Notes: generated from the letters alone by a model not told the origin. Positions 45,766 to 57,320 are shown, counted from the first letter of the stretch. The stretch is 64,000 nt of DNA from Chamaelirium japonicum (GCA_947650365.1 OX393549.1:34369903-34433902); one strand, 5' to 3'. A program made the numbers and translations.

Positions 45766-47099
45766 GATAACTGTCCCTTCCAAAAGAGGGGGGGAAAAAA
45801 ACTTACATGAAATCTTTATTCTTTGTCAACCTAGCTCTTAATGTATGGGTAATCCTGAATGATTGGAGCCCGAGAGTTAGCTTTGAAATTGTCAGCCAAG
45901 AGTCGTCTTCCGCCCAAATCTTAAGAGCGGGCCAGCATGAATAGAGATTCTTAAAGTTATGCCAAAACACCCTAACCTACGTTTTAGCTGAGTCCAATCA
46001 GTGCATAATGATATGGTCGGGCTACTTATAGCATACAAAATAGCTAGGGCAGAAGTAAATTAAATTTGAAAAACTAACCGATGAGTCCATGTGTCAACCC
46101 TGCTCTTTTGCTAATCGCAGTCCATGCCCATCGCCCCATCACCAGCCATGTGCAAGCCACCACCCACCTACGCTGCCGGTAAACCCCCACCGTTGCGTCC
46201 TCCTCCTTTCTCCTCTTTCTCTTTCCTCCTCCCTCCTCCATCCTTTTTCTTTCTCTTCTTCCTCCTCCTATTGTGAAGTCTGCCGGGATGGCCGAGTGCA
46301 TAGTAGGTATGTTCGGACTGGTATGGCCAAATGCTACAATTTCAAGAAGGACGAGGGGGGAAAGACGAGGATGAAAAAGGGAAAGAGAGAGGGGGAGGAA
46401 GAAGGGGAAGAAAAAGGTGGAGGAAGGAGGGAGGAGGGAGGAGGAAGAAGGGGAAGATGAGAAGGAGACGATGACGACGAATTAGATGGGCAGTGGTGGG
46501 TGACTTGGACACGACAGGAAAAAAGAGGTAGTTTTATAGACGAGGCCTATGAAAAAAAAGACGTGTTACATTCAGATTAGGCCTGTAAATCTGGTCCTTT
46601 ATAGAGGGTATTCTACCCGGCTCAGCCCTGCAAAGCCCTCTAAAGCTCTACCCGCCAAGGACCTGAAAGTTGGTCGAGCCCAGTTTTCATAAGCCCTCAA
46701 TGATAAGGGCCGAGCCAGGTAAACCTATAACCCAGCCCTACTAGGCCCTGCCCTCCATATACATAAATTATTATAGTATATATAATATTTATTACAAGGC
46801 TAAATCAGGCTAAGTAGGACTAATCAGTCACTCGCGGTGAACCTATATAAATTGGAGTTATCATGTTTGGATATATTTGTATTAGAAGTATTATATAATA
46901 CTCATAAGATTTATTATACTTTTTAAGCTATATTACTAGTCTCAAACATAAATAAATGAGGGGTTTTAAATGACTGCCAAAAGCCTAAAGGCATTGTCAT
47001 AAGAGTAGTTTAGGAGAGGAAAAAAAAGATTTAATCATTCTTTAATGACCTAATTGAATCAATAGACATGTTGATAATCTTTATCTTAGTGATATCAAC
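45766..47099 (+). repeat. 1.33-kb tandem duplication, copy A
   Basis: Starts GATAACTGTCCCTTCC and ends near TTATCTTAG. Repeated directly as copy B (47105-48180 plus 51834-52092, 1,335 bp without the hAT insertion). Copy A has the uninterrupted hAT target CAGTCACT at 46825-46832. It contains TC-rich then GA-rich stretches (46200-46460). No convincing coding sequence; frames in the TC/GA-rich part are low complexity. Confidence 0.9.
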
Positions 47100-48424
47100 T
47101 TGAGGATAATTGTCCCTTCCAAAAGAGGGGAAAAAAAATTTACATGAAATCTTTATTCTTTGTCAACCTAGCTCTTAATGTATGGGTAATCCTGAATGAT
47201 TGGAGCCCGAGAGTTAGCTTTGAAATTGTCAGCCCTGAGTCGCCTTCCACCCAAATCTTAAGAGGAGGCTAGCAAGAACAAAGATTCTTAAAGCTATGCC
47301 AAAACACCCTAACCTATGTTTTAGTTGAGCCCAATTAGTGCATAATGTTATGGGTCGGGCTACTTACAGCACATAAAATAGCTAAGATAGAAGTAAATTA
47401 AATTTGAAAAACTAACCGATGAGTCCATGTGTCAACCCTGCTCTTTTGCTAATGGCAACTCATGCCCGTCACCCCATCACCAGCCATGTGCAAGCCACTA
47501 CCCACCTATACCGCCGGTAACCCTCCACTGTTGCGTCCTCCTCCTCCTCCTTTCTCCTCTTTCTCTTTCCTCCTCCCTCCTCCCTCCTCCTTTCTTTTTC
47601 TTTTTCTTCTTCCTCTTCCTATTGTGCATTCTACCAGGATGGCCACGTGCACAGTAGGTATGTTCAGACTGGTATGGCCAAATGCTACAATTTCAAGAAG
47701 GACGAAGGGGGAAAGAAGAGAGGAAAAAGGGAATGAGAGAGGGGGTGGAAGAAAGGGAACAAAAAGGTGGAGGGAGGAGGGAGGAGGAAGAAGAGGAAGA
47801 TAAGAAGGAGACGACGACGATGGATTAGATGCGTTGATGGGCTACTTGGACACGACAGGAAAAGAGAGGTCGTTTTATAGATGAGGCCTATGGGAAAAAA
47901 AAAAAGACGCATTACATTCAGATTAGGCCTGTAAATCTGGTCCTTTAGAGAGGGTACCCTACCCAGCTCGGCCCTACAAAGCCCTCTATAGCCCTGATCG
48001 CCAAGGACCTGAAAGTGGGTCGAGTCCAGTTTTCATAAGCCGTCAATGATAAGGGCCAAGCCAGGTAAACCTATAACCCGACCCTACTAGGCCCTGCCCT
48101 CCATATACATAAATTATAATAATATATATAATAATTATTATGAGGCTAAATTAGTAGCTAAGTAGGACTAATCAGTCACTCAGTGGCGGAGCCAGGAATT
48201 TGCTCTAGTAGGGGCGACCTTTGTTTGGATCTAAGTATTTTATCCATTTCTCACCGTCAAAGACTCAAAGGAATTCAATTGATTGCAAAAAGTATATAAT
48301 TTTATTAAAAAAGAGAAGCCAAATACTAATACATGAAATATAAAATAAAAATTCAAAATAACGAAGTGTGAAACCACTAAAAAGTATCTTGGTCCATAAC
48401 ATACCTTTTCAAAAATTATAATTG

Positions 48425-50802
48425 TCACCGACGAGTCTTCATATTTTGAAAGTGATGCATGATAACCTCATTATCAATATCATTCAGTATGTACATCTCA
48501 ATATATGCAATCAAACTATCATTTATCCATTGATCTCTTATTCTGTTGCGTAACTGATCCTTCAAAAATTTCATAGCTGAAAATGTCATTTCTACAGTTG
48601 CAGTCGCTACGGGTAGAATCAAACCCAATTTTATAAGCATGTAAACCAATGGATATACCATATTTCTTCCTGTCTCAATCATTTTCTGGGAAAGACCACC
48701 AATCCCTGCCAATTCTGAAAACTCACTTCTAGAGCGCATATCAACTATATAATTATCGAGCTGATCTTCAAGCACATTGAGGTCTATTGTAGAAAAATAT
48801 TTAGGATAGAATTGGGCAAGGCGGATTACTTTTTGCTTATCAAAAGCAGAGAATGAATTATTTGGACTTAGACATGCTATGCAGAGAAGCAACTCAGTGT
48901 TCGCCTCAGTGAAACAACTATTTAGTTCTTGAAGTTGCATATATATGATATAGTATAAAATACTTCGACACGATAGTAATGTGAATTTGAAAGCTCCTGC
49001 ATTGCACGTCATACTCACCCATGAGTTAGAAACATATCATCCATGTTAAGAGGAACAACATTATGTTTACCACAAAAAGAAAAAATTTGATCAAGTAAAG
49101 AATCCCAACCATTATCCCTCATTAATTATTTGCAGTCATTTCTTAGATATTTCAACCAAGTTCATGGCATTCATAATATCTTGCTCTTTCCTCTGTAATG
49201 CTTGTGATAACTCATTTATGATTCCTAAGATAGTTCTCATCAAATGTAGATTGAATACAAAATCAAATGATTGCACTGATTTCAATATCCCATATAATTC
49301 ACCTCTTTGTTCTTGACTCAAACCATCCTTCTCAATCATCTCAAGTACATCAATTACAGCTGAGAACATAGTAATCAAGCTTACCAAAGTACCATAGTGT
49401 GAGCCCCTACGTGTATCGCTAGAACGTTTAAGACCGGTTTCTTGATTTAATTCTCGGCCACTTAAAAACTCACCACTCCTTAGTGCTTCAATAACTCTGG
49501 TAGCTTGTCTCTCCCGAAGAGTATTTTAACGTTTACACGATGCTCCAACCACATTTATTACATTTGCAACCAAGTTAAAAAACCAATATATTGGAGCATG
49601 ATTATTTGTCACTGCTATAAGAGCCAACTGAAGTTGATGAGCAAAACAATGAACATAAAATGCACACTCATTCTCCTTCATAATAAGTGATTTAAGCTTA
49701 TTAAACTTTCCTTGCATTTTGCTCGTCCCATCATAACCTTGTCCATACAAACTAGACATACTCAATCCATGTCAAGAAAATAATTCTTCAATTGCCGTCT
49801 TGAGTGAAAGAGCAGTGGTGCTAGAAACATGTTTAATACCTAAGAAACGTTCAATTACATGCCCTTTTCCATCCACATAGTGCATGCAACCGTCATTTGC
49901 TCTTTTGTTGATATATCATGAGCTTCATCAACAAGAATAAAAAATAATGCATCCCCAATATTTATTATAATGACATTGATGGGTTCAAGTGCAATAGCAT
50001 TTACAATGTCTTTCTGAATGTTAGGAGCCGTCAATTTGAGATTTTCATAAGCATTTCCAAATGTAACTATTTTTACCTCTTCATTATGATCAGTAAGAAA
50101 ATACATAAGCTCAAGAAAATTTTCTCGGTTGCTTGATTTCTCAAATTCATCATAACCACGAAATGAAAGCCTTTGTCGTAGGAGAAAACGAATACAATCG
50201 ATGGAAGCATTCAATCGGATTCGATATTCGCTTTGAGTTTGATTTGAATGCTTGGAGAAAATTGTCTGAATATGCTGCTTTTGGTTCAATAAATTTTGAC
50301 ACTTATTCCAAACTTAGTTGTGAGAGCTATTAGGGCCTCCTACATGAATTTGAATCCTCTCTTTTTTCTTCCAATTTGTAAAGCCCTCACTAACAAAAGA
50401 GTCACTGCCCGTTTGGTTTCCAATATATTTTTTAAAAATATAACAATATAAGCAAAATGAAGCATCTTTGGTCACACTATACTCTAACCAACCATTGTAT
50501 TCACTAAACCAAGCAAAGTTGAACTGCCAGAATGTCTTACCAAATTTTCTTTGTGGAAAAGCATGGTTTTTAGGTTGACAATGTCCCTTTTGCAGATATG
50601 CCCTGCGAATTTCATCTCGTAGATTAGGATGGTAATCTATAATTCGAGGTCGTAGGTCTAGATCTGTGGAAAGTTCTGCTAAGTTGTCGAGCCGACTATT
50701 TCTTGAAGAAGAATCATCTCTTTCTGTAGGAGGTGACAATTCTAAACATGCCTTTCTTTTGAAATATTTCTCTATAACTATTAAGAAGAGAAAAAAATCC
50801 AT
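48425..50802 (-). pseudogene. TTF-type zinc-finger hAT transposase pseudogene
   Basis: Minus-strand segments in order. The N-terminal TTF zinc-finger region is at 50802-50314 (GWLEYSVTKDASFCLYCYIF, then KKERIQIHVGGPNSSHN). An in-frame TAA follows, then the DUF4371-type transposase core (50289-49855, RGYDEFEKSSNRENFLELM). After frameshifts come YGQGYDGTSKMQGKFNKLK and HCFAHQLQLALIAV (49765-49526) and a middle fragment (49387-49136). The hAT C-terminal dimerisation domain is at 49018-48425 (VATATVEMTFSAMKFLKDQL). At least three stops or frameshifts make it non-functional. The family normally cuts and pastes hAT elements. Confidence 0.9.
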
Positions 50803-50973
50803 AGTTTAATTTATTTTAGAGAAAGTACTTTTCTTCTAAATAAAAAAGAGGGAAGAAAACAACTAACAATGGTTATAGTACGATTCACATACACATTATA
50901 TCAAACATTTAATATGTATTATATATAAAAATGTAGAAGCTCAAAATCTATTAATCTAAATAATTAGAGTAAT

Positions 50974-51140
50974 GATATTCAGCCCGAAGGTTTTTGCAAT
51001 TCCGCTTAGCTCGATTGACGTGACAGCGTGCAACTGGTGGTGTAAAAGACTTAAAATGTCGCTAGTGAGTTTCAGCCACTAGTTGCATGATGCCATGTCA
51101 ATCGGGTCGGCGAAATCAAAAGAACCTTCGAGATACTCCA
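50974..51140. mobile_element. Palindromic MITE (family P), copy 1, inside the hAT element
   Basis: Left end TATTCAGCCCGAAGGTTTTT; right end AGAACCTTCGAG, partly diverged. The interior halves GATTGACGTGACAGCGTGCA and ATGATGCCATGTCAATCGGG are inverted. Same family as the tandem pair at 56936-57320. Confidence 0.75.
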
Positions 51141-51367
51141 TGGGCCCCAATCCATCCCCACCTACCCGGCTACCCCCCGTCCCTATGGCCCCCACTCGAG
51201 CCACTCCCTAAGGCGGCAAGGCCCAAATGGACCAAAGTAACCACACAAAATGTCAAAAAAAAAAAGAAGATAAACATGAGACTGAGTAACTACTCTGAGA
51301 ACTGAGACCCGTGAACCAAAAAAAATATATCAGAATATCAGATCATGGATTCATGGGTTCAAAGGGA

Positions 51368-51408
51368 GAGAGAGAGAGAGAGGGAGAGAGAGAGAGAGAG
51401 AGAGAGAG
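51368..51408. repeat. (GA)n microsatellite
   Basis: About 40 bp of GA with one GG interruption, inside the hAT element. Confidence 0.95.
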
Positions 51409-52092
51409 GCATTGCCCACATACCCGTGCGGGCCATGCGGCTGTTCAGCCTGTTCGACGGCGGCGACGATAGCCGGCAGCCCGGCAGCCACAAGTGGTGA
51501 TCGGCGAGCCGGCGAGCATGTGGCGTGGTCCCGATCGGCCTAAGCCCGTGCGGCCCTGCGAGGCGTCGGAGACTCGGAGGCGACTAGGTGAGGTAAGAGG
51601 TTGCCCGTTGGGCCGCCGGCGCTGCGAGTCTGCGACTCTTCTCAAGAGAAGATTTGTCTTTTTTTTTTTTGGCAATCGATCTTAGCCATCGATCTTGCTT
51701 TTAGGTTTTAAGTGGGGAAATTACTTGGTTGGGTGACACGTGTATGAGAACCGTTTTTTTTTTTTTTTCAAAATCTGAGTGGGGGCAGATGCCCCCCCAC
51801 GGGGCCTAAGCTGCCTCCGCCTCTGCAGTCACTCACGGTGAACCTATATAAATTGGAGTTTTCAAGTTTGGATATATTAGGATTAGAAGTATTATATAAT
51901 ACTTATAAAATTTATTATACATCTTAAGTTGTATTATTAGCCTCAAGCACAAATAAATGAGTGGGGTTTTAAATAACTATCAAAAACCTAAAGGTATTGT
52001 CATAAGAGTAGTTTAGGAAGAGAGAAAAAATATTTAATCATTTCTTAATGGCCTAATTGAATCAATAGGCATGTCGATAATCGTTATCTTAG

Positions 52093-52812
52093 CCCTTGAT
52101 CAACCATGGCCTTCCGAAAGGTCGAGTTAGGATCCATTATTTGTTTGACCTGAAGGGCTAGGATCGAAATAGGACCTACCTTCTGAAACAAAGGATCATG
52201 TCCGATTTGATCCTAATCCTGTCCTAGCCTTTTCCTTTGACAGGAGCTGCCTTTGGCATTTCGTGGGCTGTATTTAGCACCAATCTATTGTTAGAGCTCC
52301 CGGCTCCCGCCATCAAAAACTATCCAGTAGAATTTCGTATTAGGAAGCGCGCACCCAAATTGCCGAGAAGTTTCCGGTTCCCACTCGAAGCTCACGTGCG
52401 AAGTCAAACTACAGCAACCAGTAACCATAAGGACATCCCGACACCCGAAATTTACGAAAACGCTCCTCACGCGAGGACGGAAGGGCGGGGCAGTTCCGTC
52501 GTTTTGCCTTCTGAGCCAGGGAGAGCATCGTCCTCGGGAATCTTTCCAACGACCCCCGTCTGTGCGGGGGGTGCGGGGCGCCGGCCCCATCTGATGGTGC
52601 CGCCACGTGCTCCGTCATGCCCCTTGTCCTCCCGTTCTGGCGGCCCGGTCTAAAACCGACGGCTCGACCCCTCCGTACGGCACGGGCCCCAGGGGGCACG
52701 CATGCATGACCATCATGGCCCATGCTGCCCATTCCGATCGATGCATGACGATGATGATGATGCCATGGATGGTGGAGTGAGCGCTGCACGAAGCCCCCCC
52801 CCCCCCCCCCCC
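52093..52812 (+). other. Upstream region of the HIPP gene
   Basis: No gene. It becomes GC-rich towards 52450-52800 and ends with a C18-like run (52794-52812). It may hold promoter elements of the HIPP gene. Confidence 0.5.
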
Positions 52813-52820
52813 TATTTATA
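52813..52820 (+). promoter_or_regulatory. TATA-like element of the HIPP gene
   Basis: TATTTATA, 50 nt upstream of the HIPP ATG (52870), in a suitable position for a transcript with a very short 5' leader. Confidence 0.5.
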
Positions 52821-52869
52821 TCTCACCCCTCATTCCAGAGAGAGAAGAGAACGAGAGCAGAATCTAGCA

Positions 52870-52895
52870 ATGGGCGAGGTGAGTCGGGGTCGCTC

Positions 52896-52931
<36 letters not shown>

Positions 52932-53182
52932 CCGATCCAATGATCACGCTATTATTTTTCTTGCATTTTTTTAAAATGTTTGATTTTTTTTTGGCTGCAG
53001 AAGGAAGGGAAGGGCGATGGGAAGGGGGGAAAGAAGAACGCGGGCGGCGGCGGCGGCGGCGGCGATGGTGGTGGAGCGAAGAAGGACGCCGTCGTGCTGA
53101 AGTTCGATATGCATTGCGAGGGCTGCGCCTCCAAGATCAAACGCTCCGTCAAGGGCTTAGAAGGTATGCGCCTCTCTCTCTC

Positions 53183-53215
<33 letters not shown>

Positions 53216-54931
53216 GAAATTTTTTTCTTCAAATTGGCGCAAGATCTGGTGAATCAGGCTTTGATTCCACCAATCAAGGGGGAAGAAAGCATATCCCTCG
53301 CATCCGGCGCACGTTAGCAACATCCAACGTTTCGGTGGCCTTTCCGAGCCGTTGTGTCTCGTCTTTCAATCAATTGGCTAATTTTTTTTATTATTATTAT
53401 TAATGTTTGGACGCAGGGGTGGAGGCGGTGACGGTGGACCTGGCGAGCAACAAGATGACGGTGGTGGGGAAGGTGGATCCGTGGACGCTCCGGGATCGGG
53501 TGGAGTCCAAAAGCCGCAAGAAGGTCGACATCATCTCCCCCGCCAACCTCCCCCCTAGACCCAAGGAGAAGGATGGAGGCGCCACCAAGGACGGCGGCGG
53601 CGGCGACGCAAAGAAGCCGGCCGGCGACCAGAAGAAGTCCGAGGACAAAAAGCCCAAAGCGGTAATTTTCTGCTCCCGTCACATCGATGTAATTAAAGAA
53701 TAACTCCTTTTTTTTTTAGGGTAAACTACACTCTGCCCTCCTGAAGTTTAGCTCAAAAACACTTAACCCCCTGTAGTTTATTTTGTTCCAAGTCACTCCC
53801 TAAAGTTTGACATGTTAGCACAATAACCCCCTTTTGTCAACCACTTAATTTCCTCATTTGGCAAGTATTATCTGTCTGATCAAAACGGAATTGAAGGGGG
53901 GCAAAATGTAGTTTTTAAACTATAGGGGGGTTTAAGTGTTTTTGAGCTAAACTTCAGAGGGGCAAAGTGTAATTTACCTTTTTTTTTTTTTGTGACATTC
54001 TCTAATTATTTTATTGATTTTTTAAAACTGAAAAAATAGCCTGCGGTGTCGAGCGTGGTGCTGAAGATTCGACTCCACTGCGACGGCTGCATCCAGAGAA
54101 TTCAACGGAAGATCATGAAAGTCAAAGGTAACTATTACTTACATTTACCTCTGTCCACCCGATCGATAACGGACGGTGAATTCCAAATTTAGTTTTAGAA
54201 ATCTTTGCTTAGATTGCCAGGGTTCGAACCCTGGTTTGGTGGTCGTCTTGCTTTTTTGACCGTCAGATGAGGGCTCTGCTCATCTGACAGCCGAGAATCA
54301 AGTCAGGGTTCTTTTGGGTTATTTTGACTTTTCCCCCCAATCTTTGCCTTGAATTAGACTTTACTCCCCAATTAATGAAAAAATGGGGGGTAAACTCTAA
54401 TTCAAGGCAAAGTTTTGGGGGTAAAGTCAAAATAACCCTTCTTTTAATAACCACTCCCGGAGGACAGCGGCATTATTATAGTACCTGAAATGCCCCTGGC
54501 GTGCTTTACTTATTTACATGCGTGTAACCGCAGGTGTGGAGCAGGTCTTCATCGACGCCGGGAAGGATCTGGTCACCGTCAAGGGGACGATGGATGTGAA
54601 AAGCCTGCCGGAGGTCCTCAAGGACAAGCTGAAGCGCGGCGTCGAGGTCGTCCCGCCGAAGAAGGACGATGGCGGCGGCGGTGGCGGAGGCGATAAGAAG
54701 GACAAGGGCGGTGACGGCGGAGGAAAGAAGGAAGGCGGGGGCGGAGGAGGCGAGAAGAAGGAAGGCGGGGGGAAGAAGGAGGAGGGAGGCGGCAAGGCAG
54801 ATCCGGCGACGACGGTGGAGGCGAACAGGATGGAGTACTACGGGCCCGTCGGTTACGGTTACCGCGCCGACATGGTCCACCCGCCGCAGATGTTCAGCGA
54901 CGAGAACCCCAATGCCTGCTCAGTCATGTGA
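52870..54931 (+). CDS. HIPP: heavy-metal-associated isoprenylated plant protein, 300 aa, five exons
   Basis: Exons 52870-52878, 53001-53163, 53417-53661, 54040-54127 and 54534-54931, all with GT-AG introns, joined to exactly 301 codons including the stop. The N-terminus is Lys/Gly-rich. HMA domain 1 is at about residues 33-98 with the metal-binding CxxC at C42/C45 (MHCEGC). A Lys/Asp/Pro-rich linker follows. HMA domain 2 is at about 144-205 with C153/C156 (LHCDGC). Then comes a Gly/Lys/Glu-rich low-complexity region, and the protein ends in CSVM (297-300), a CaaX prenylation box. This two-HMA plus CaaX layout defines the HIPP family, which binds heavy metals and is membrane- or nucleus-associated through the lipid. 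A phase-1 intron falls at the same place in both HMA domains (after the KG of KGLEG and KVKG), which supports an internal domain duplication. Exon 1 encodes only MGE, typical for the family. The gene looks intact. Confidence 0.93.
52898..52927 (+). repeat. (CT)n in HIPP intron 1
   Basis: Short CT microsatellite within the 122-nt first intron. Confidence 0.9.
53171..53214 (+). repeat. (CT)n in HIPP intron 2
   Basis: CT run with two TGTC interruptions right after the splice donor. Confidence 0.9.
53720..53978. mobile_element. MITE in HIPP intron 3
   Basis: 259 bp with long terminal inverted repeats of about 65 bp: left GGTAAACTACACTCTGCCC, right (opposite strand) GGTAAATTACACTTTGCCCC. Further inward both arms share GAAGTTTAGCTCAAAAACAC. 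It lies between T runs, so a TSD cannot be judged. Non-coding. Confidence 0.85.
54317..54438. mobile_element. Small foldback MITE in HIPP intron 4
   Basis: 122 bp, almost fully palindromic: GGGTTATTTTGACTTT on the left, its inverse AAAGTCAAAATAACCC on the right, about 54-bp arms with the inner block TTTGCCTTGAATTAGA. Flanked by a 7-bp direct repeat TTCTTTT (54310-54316, 54439-54445). Confidence 0.8.
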
Positions 54932-55454
54932 TGCCCCGCGGAGTAACTTAACGGTTTTTGTTACCGCTAGCGCTGATAAAGAACTGTATATAATATTAGA
55001 AAAAAAAAAAAAGGTGAGGAAAATAGATGGGAGGCAGGCAGAGGGGACAGATTATTAGGCTCCTATTTTTTTTGTTTTTTTGTTTTTTTAAATCGATCTA
55101 GTAAGATATCAGATGTAACTTTTCTAGAAATGCCACGTGTCTTTCGAGATGGACCTACAAAAAAATTTGCAAGATCATGATCTTTATTTTCTCATCTACT
55201 ATTTTTTGGGTAGGGGTGGGGCTATATACAGCCCTGGAAATGCCTTAGGCAGCCCTAACTTTCGATTGGAAAAATATCTGATATGTACCTGTCTAAATGC
55301 TACACCCGTGTTTTGTTTATTGCCCCATCGTAGTCCAATGCTGACTGTTGCTCGTCTTCGTCATTAGCAATCCACCACTGTTGTCTCATTTCTCCTCTTC
55401 CTTTCTTTCTTCTTTCTTGTCTTTCCTTTCTTACCCTTCTGCTTTAACTTTTGG
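54932..55454 (+). other. HIPP 3' flank, no further gene seen
   Basis: Probable 3' UTR; an A12 run at about 55000 and TATAATATTA just before it are plausible polyadenylation context. No other gene. Confidence 0.5.
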
Positions 55455-55916
55455 ATTTTTTTTCAAAATATTATTAAAAAAATAAATATTTGACAAAATA
55501 GCTGTTGACCAAAATTATTTATCAATCTAGCGCTCTAACAATCACGTGGCGCAGTAAAGCGAGCACAAGATTTATTTTTTTTCGATACAAGTAGAACCCG
55601 GTATTTGGATTATTGGGTTTAAATCCGGTATTCTGGATACCGGGTTTACCTAAAAATCCAACAAGAAAATGGTAAGTATGGGACCTTGGTATTCAGAAAA
55701 CGGTTAAATATGGGTTAAATCCGGTATCCATAATATCAGGTTTAAACCCGCTAATCCAAATACCGGGTTCTACTTGAAATCAAAAAACAAAACACCCCTC
55801 GCTCGTTTTACGGCTCTAACATGTCGCGTGGCTGTTAGAGCGCTAACTTGGTAAATAGTTTTGATCAACAGCTGTTAAATTAAATATTTATTTTTTAATA
55901 ATATTTTGAAAAAAAA
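55455..55916. mobile_element. 462-bp foldback element
   Basis: Arms of about 190 bp: left TTTCAAAATATTATTAAA, right TTTAATAATATTTTGAAA. Both arms share inverted blocks including AGCTGTTGA, GCGCTCTAAC, AGTAGAACCCGGTATTTGGA and ATCCGGTATyC. No coding. Arms have diverged moderately. Outer flanks are T8 and A8, so the exact ends are uncertain. Confidence 0.8.
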
Positions 55917-56139
55917 CCCCCTTATCTTTTTCTTCCTTTTGTCCTTCGTTGCTTTTTTTTTTCCCCCTTCTCTTCTCTCCTTTTTCAAAATCGTAACGCT
56001 TGGTCAAATCAAACCGAATACTTTTGCTTTGGTTATCATCGAACTACCAAATAGATGGGGGGATAAGTCTAATTTTTCGTTCGAAATTTTTTTATATAGA
56101 CCAACAATGACATCAATGGTCAAGATTCACATGCACAAA

Positions 56140-56495
56140 CAAGGGCGGACCTACATTGGGCCCGGGGGGGGGGCTCAAGCCCCCCCCCCCCCCCCCCCCC
56201 CCTCACTTTGAGGAAAAACACAAAGAAAAGTTACACTTTGGTCCCATCTGGTTTATTAATCACAACCCGCGCACCCCGATCGAGTCGGCCATTTATAGGT
56301 CTAAATTTTCGAAGGACTTCGATGATCGAAATCCTCCTCCACTCGAGGCAAAATCCTAAAAGGCCTTTTGCTACGCGATCGAAGAAATGGTAGGGGCGTG
56401 GTCATGCCGCCTGTCGAAGCATTCGAAAGGCAACGACTATAATTAGTTTTCAATAATTAAGCCCCCTCTGAGGAAAAATCCTGGGTCCGTCATTG
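56140..56495. mobile_element. hAT-type MITE 3
   Basis: 356 bp flanked by the perfect 8-bp TSD TGCACAAA (56132-56139 and 56496-56503). Ends: CAAGGGCGGACCTAC on the left; CAATGACGGACCCAGG on the right, opposite strand. A C23 run lies at 56180-56202. Non-coding. Confidence 0.9.
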
Positions 56496-56503
56496 TGCAC
56501 AAA

Positions 56504-56935
56504 TAAGGTAACAACGACCTTAAGTGAAAGTTTGCTTGATGGTGTCCATACCGGAACTCGAACAAGGAGGAACTTGGGAGAGAGGAAGCTCCAACAAGAG
56601 CCAGTTGGTCCTACTGTATAATTCTACCCTCTTAAAGGTGGCCTCCTTTCTTGACTAAGTTACTTAATCCCAAAATGGCACAGATGGAAAGGCACTGGTT
56701 TGTTGTTTGCCTATTTCCAAAAGGGCATTGAGTTCCTATATTTTTGTGTGTGTGCACGTGTGACTGTTTGTGTACACAGCCGTGAATGCCGACATCCCGA
56801 CAGATGCATATCACTTAGTCCTGATTTTGATGGGTCCCGAGTACATGCATCTACGGCTTGGAACGATTCACTTGTAATGATCAGTTCATAGAACAGCTCT
56901 GAAAGAGGCTTCACCGAAGTATCCGGGTTCGATTT
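56504..56935. other. Intergenic, no gene seen
   Basis: Short frames only. Confidence 0.5.
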
Positions 56936-57132
56936 AATATTGAGAAATGCTATTTCAGCTCGGAGGTTTTCTCGATTTTGCCTCGTCCGATTGACCCAAC
57001 AGTGTGAAACTGGTGGCTGAAACCCACTAGCGACATTTAAAACTTTAACACCACCAATTGCACGCTGCTACATCAATCGGGCTGAAAGGAATTAGAAAAA
57101 CCTTCGAGCTGAATAGCATTGGTCTTTAATAT
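56936..57132. mobile_element. Palindromic MITE (family P), copy 2
   Basis: Outer ends AATGCTATTTCAGCTCGGAG and CTTCGAGCTGAATAGCATT; inner inverted blocks around GATTGACCCAACAGTGTG and CACGCTGCTACATCAATC. It is followed at once by copy 3. Confidence 0.8.
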
Positions 57133-57320
57133 TTGAGCAATACTATTCAGCCCGAAGGTTGTTTTGATTCTGCTCAGCTTGATTGACATGGCAGCATGCA
57201 ACTGATGGTGTAAAAGACTTAAATGCCGCTAATGGGTTTCAACCACCAGTTACATGCTACCATGTCAATCGAGACGGTGAAATCGAAAAAACCTTCGGGC
57301 TGAATAGCATTTCTCTTGAT
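57128..57320. mobile_element. Palindromic MITE (family P), copy 3
   Basis: Ends ACTATTCAGCCCGAAGG and CCTTCGGGCTGAATAGCATT, with better-conserved arms than copy 2 (GATTGACATGGCAGCATGCA against ATGCTACCATGTCAATCG). Adjacent to copy 2 in the same orientation; the elements share the few bases between them. Confidence 0.85.

Larger units (their letters stand above)
48181..51825 (-). mobile_element. hAT DNA transposon, 3,645 bp, decayed
   Basis: Flanked by the perfect 8-bp TSD CAGTCACT (48173-48180 and 51826-51833). Terminal inverted repeats: CAGTGGCGGAGCCAGG on the left and, opposite strand, CAGAGGCGGAGGCAGC on the right. The transposase relic is on the minus strand. It carries a (GA)n tract at 51368-51408 and a small palindromic MITE at 50974-51140. 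Confidence 0.95.
47105..52092 (+). repeat. 1.33-kb tandem duplication, copy B, interrupted by a hAT element
   Basis: Direct repeat of copy A with scattered substitutions and small indels, split at CAGTCACT by the 3.6-kb hAT element. The unit could itself be an old non-coding transposon; its ends have no visible inverted repeats. Confidence 0.9.

Noticed and set aside
46089..46460. 123-codon frame in duplication copy A, and its counterpart at 47427-47803
   Set aside because: TC-rich then GA-rich low complexity; the frame is not preserved between the two copies.
54210..54240. tRNA gene suggested by a GGTTCGAACCC motif in HIPP intron 4
   Set aside because: Only a B-box/T-arm-like stretch; no acceptor stem, D-arm or anticodon arm can be formed around it.
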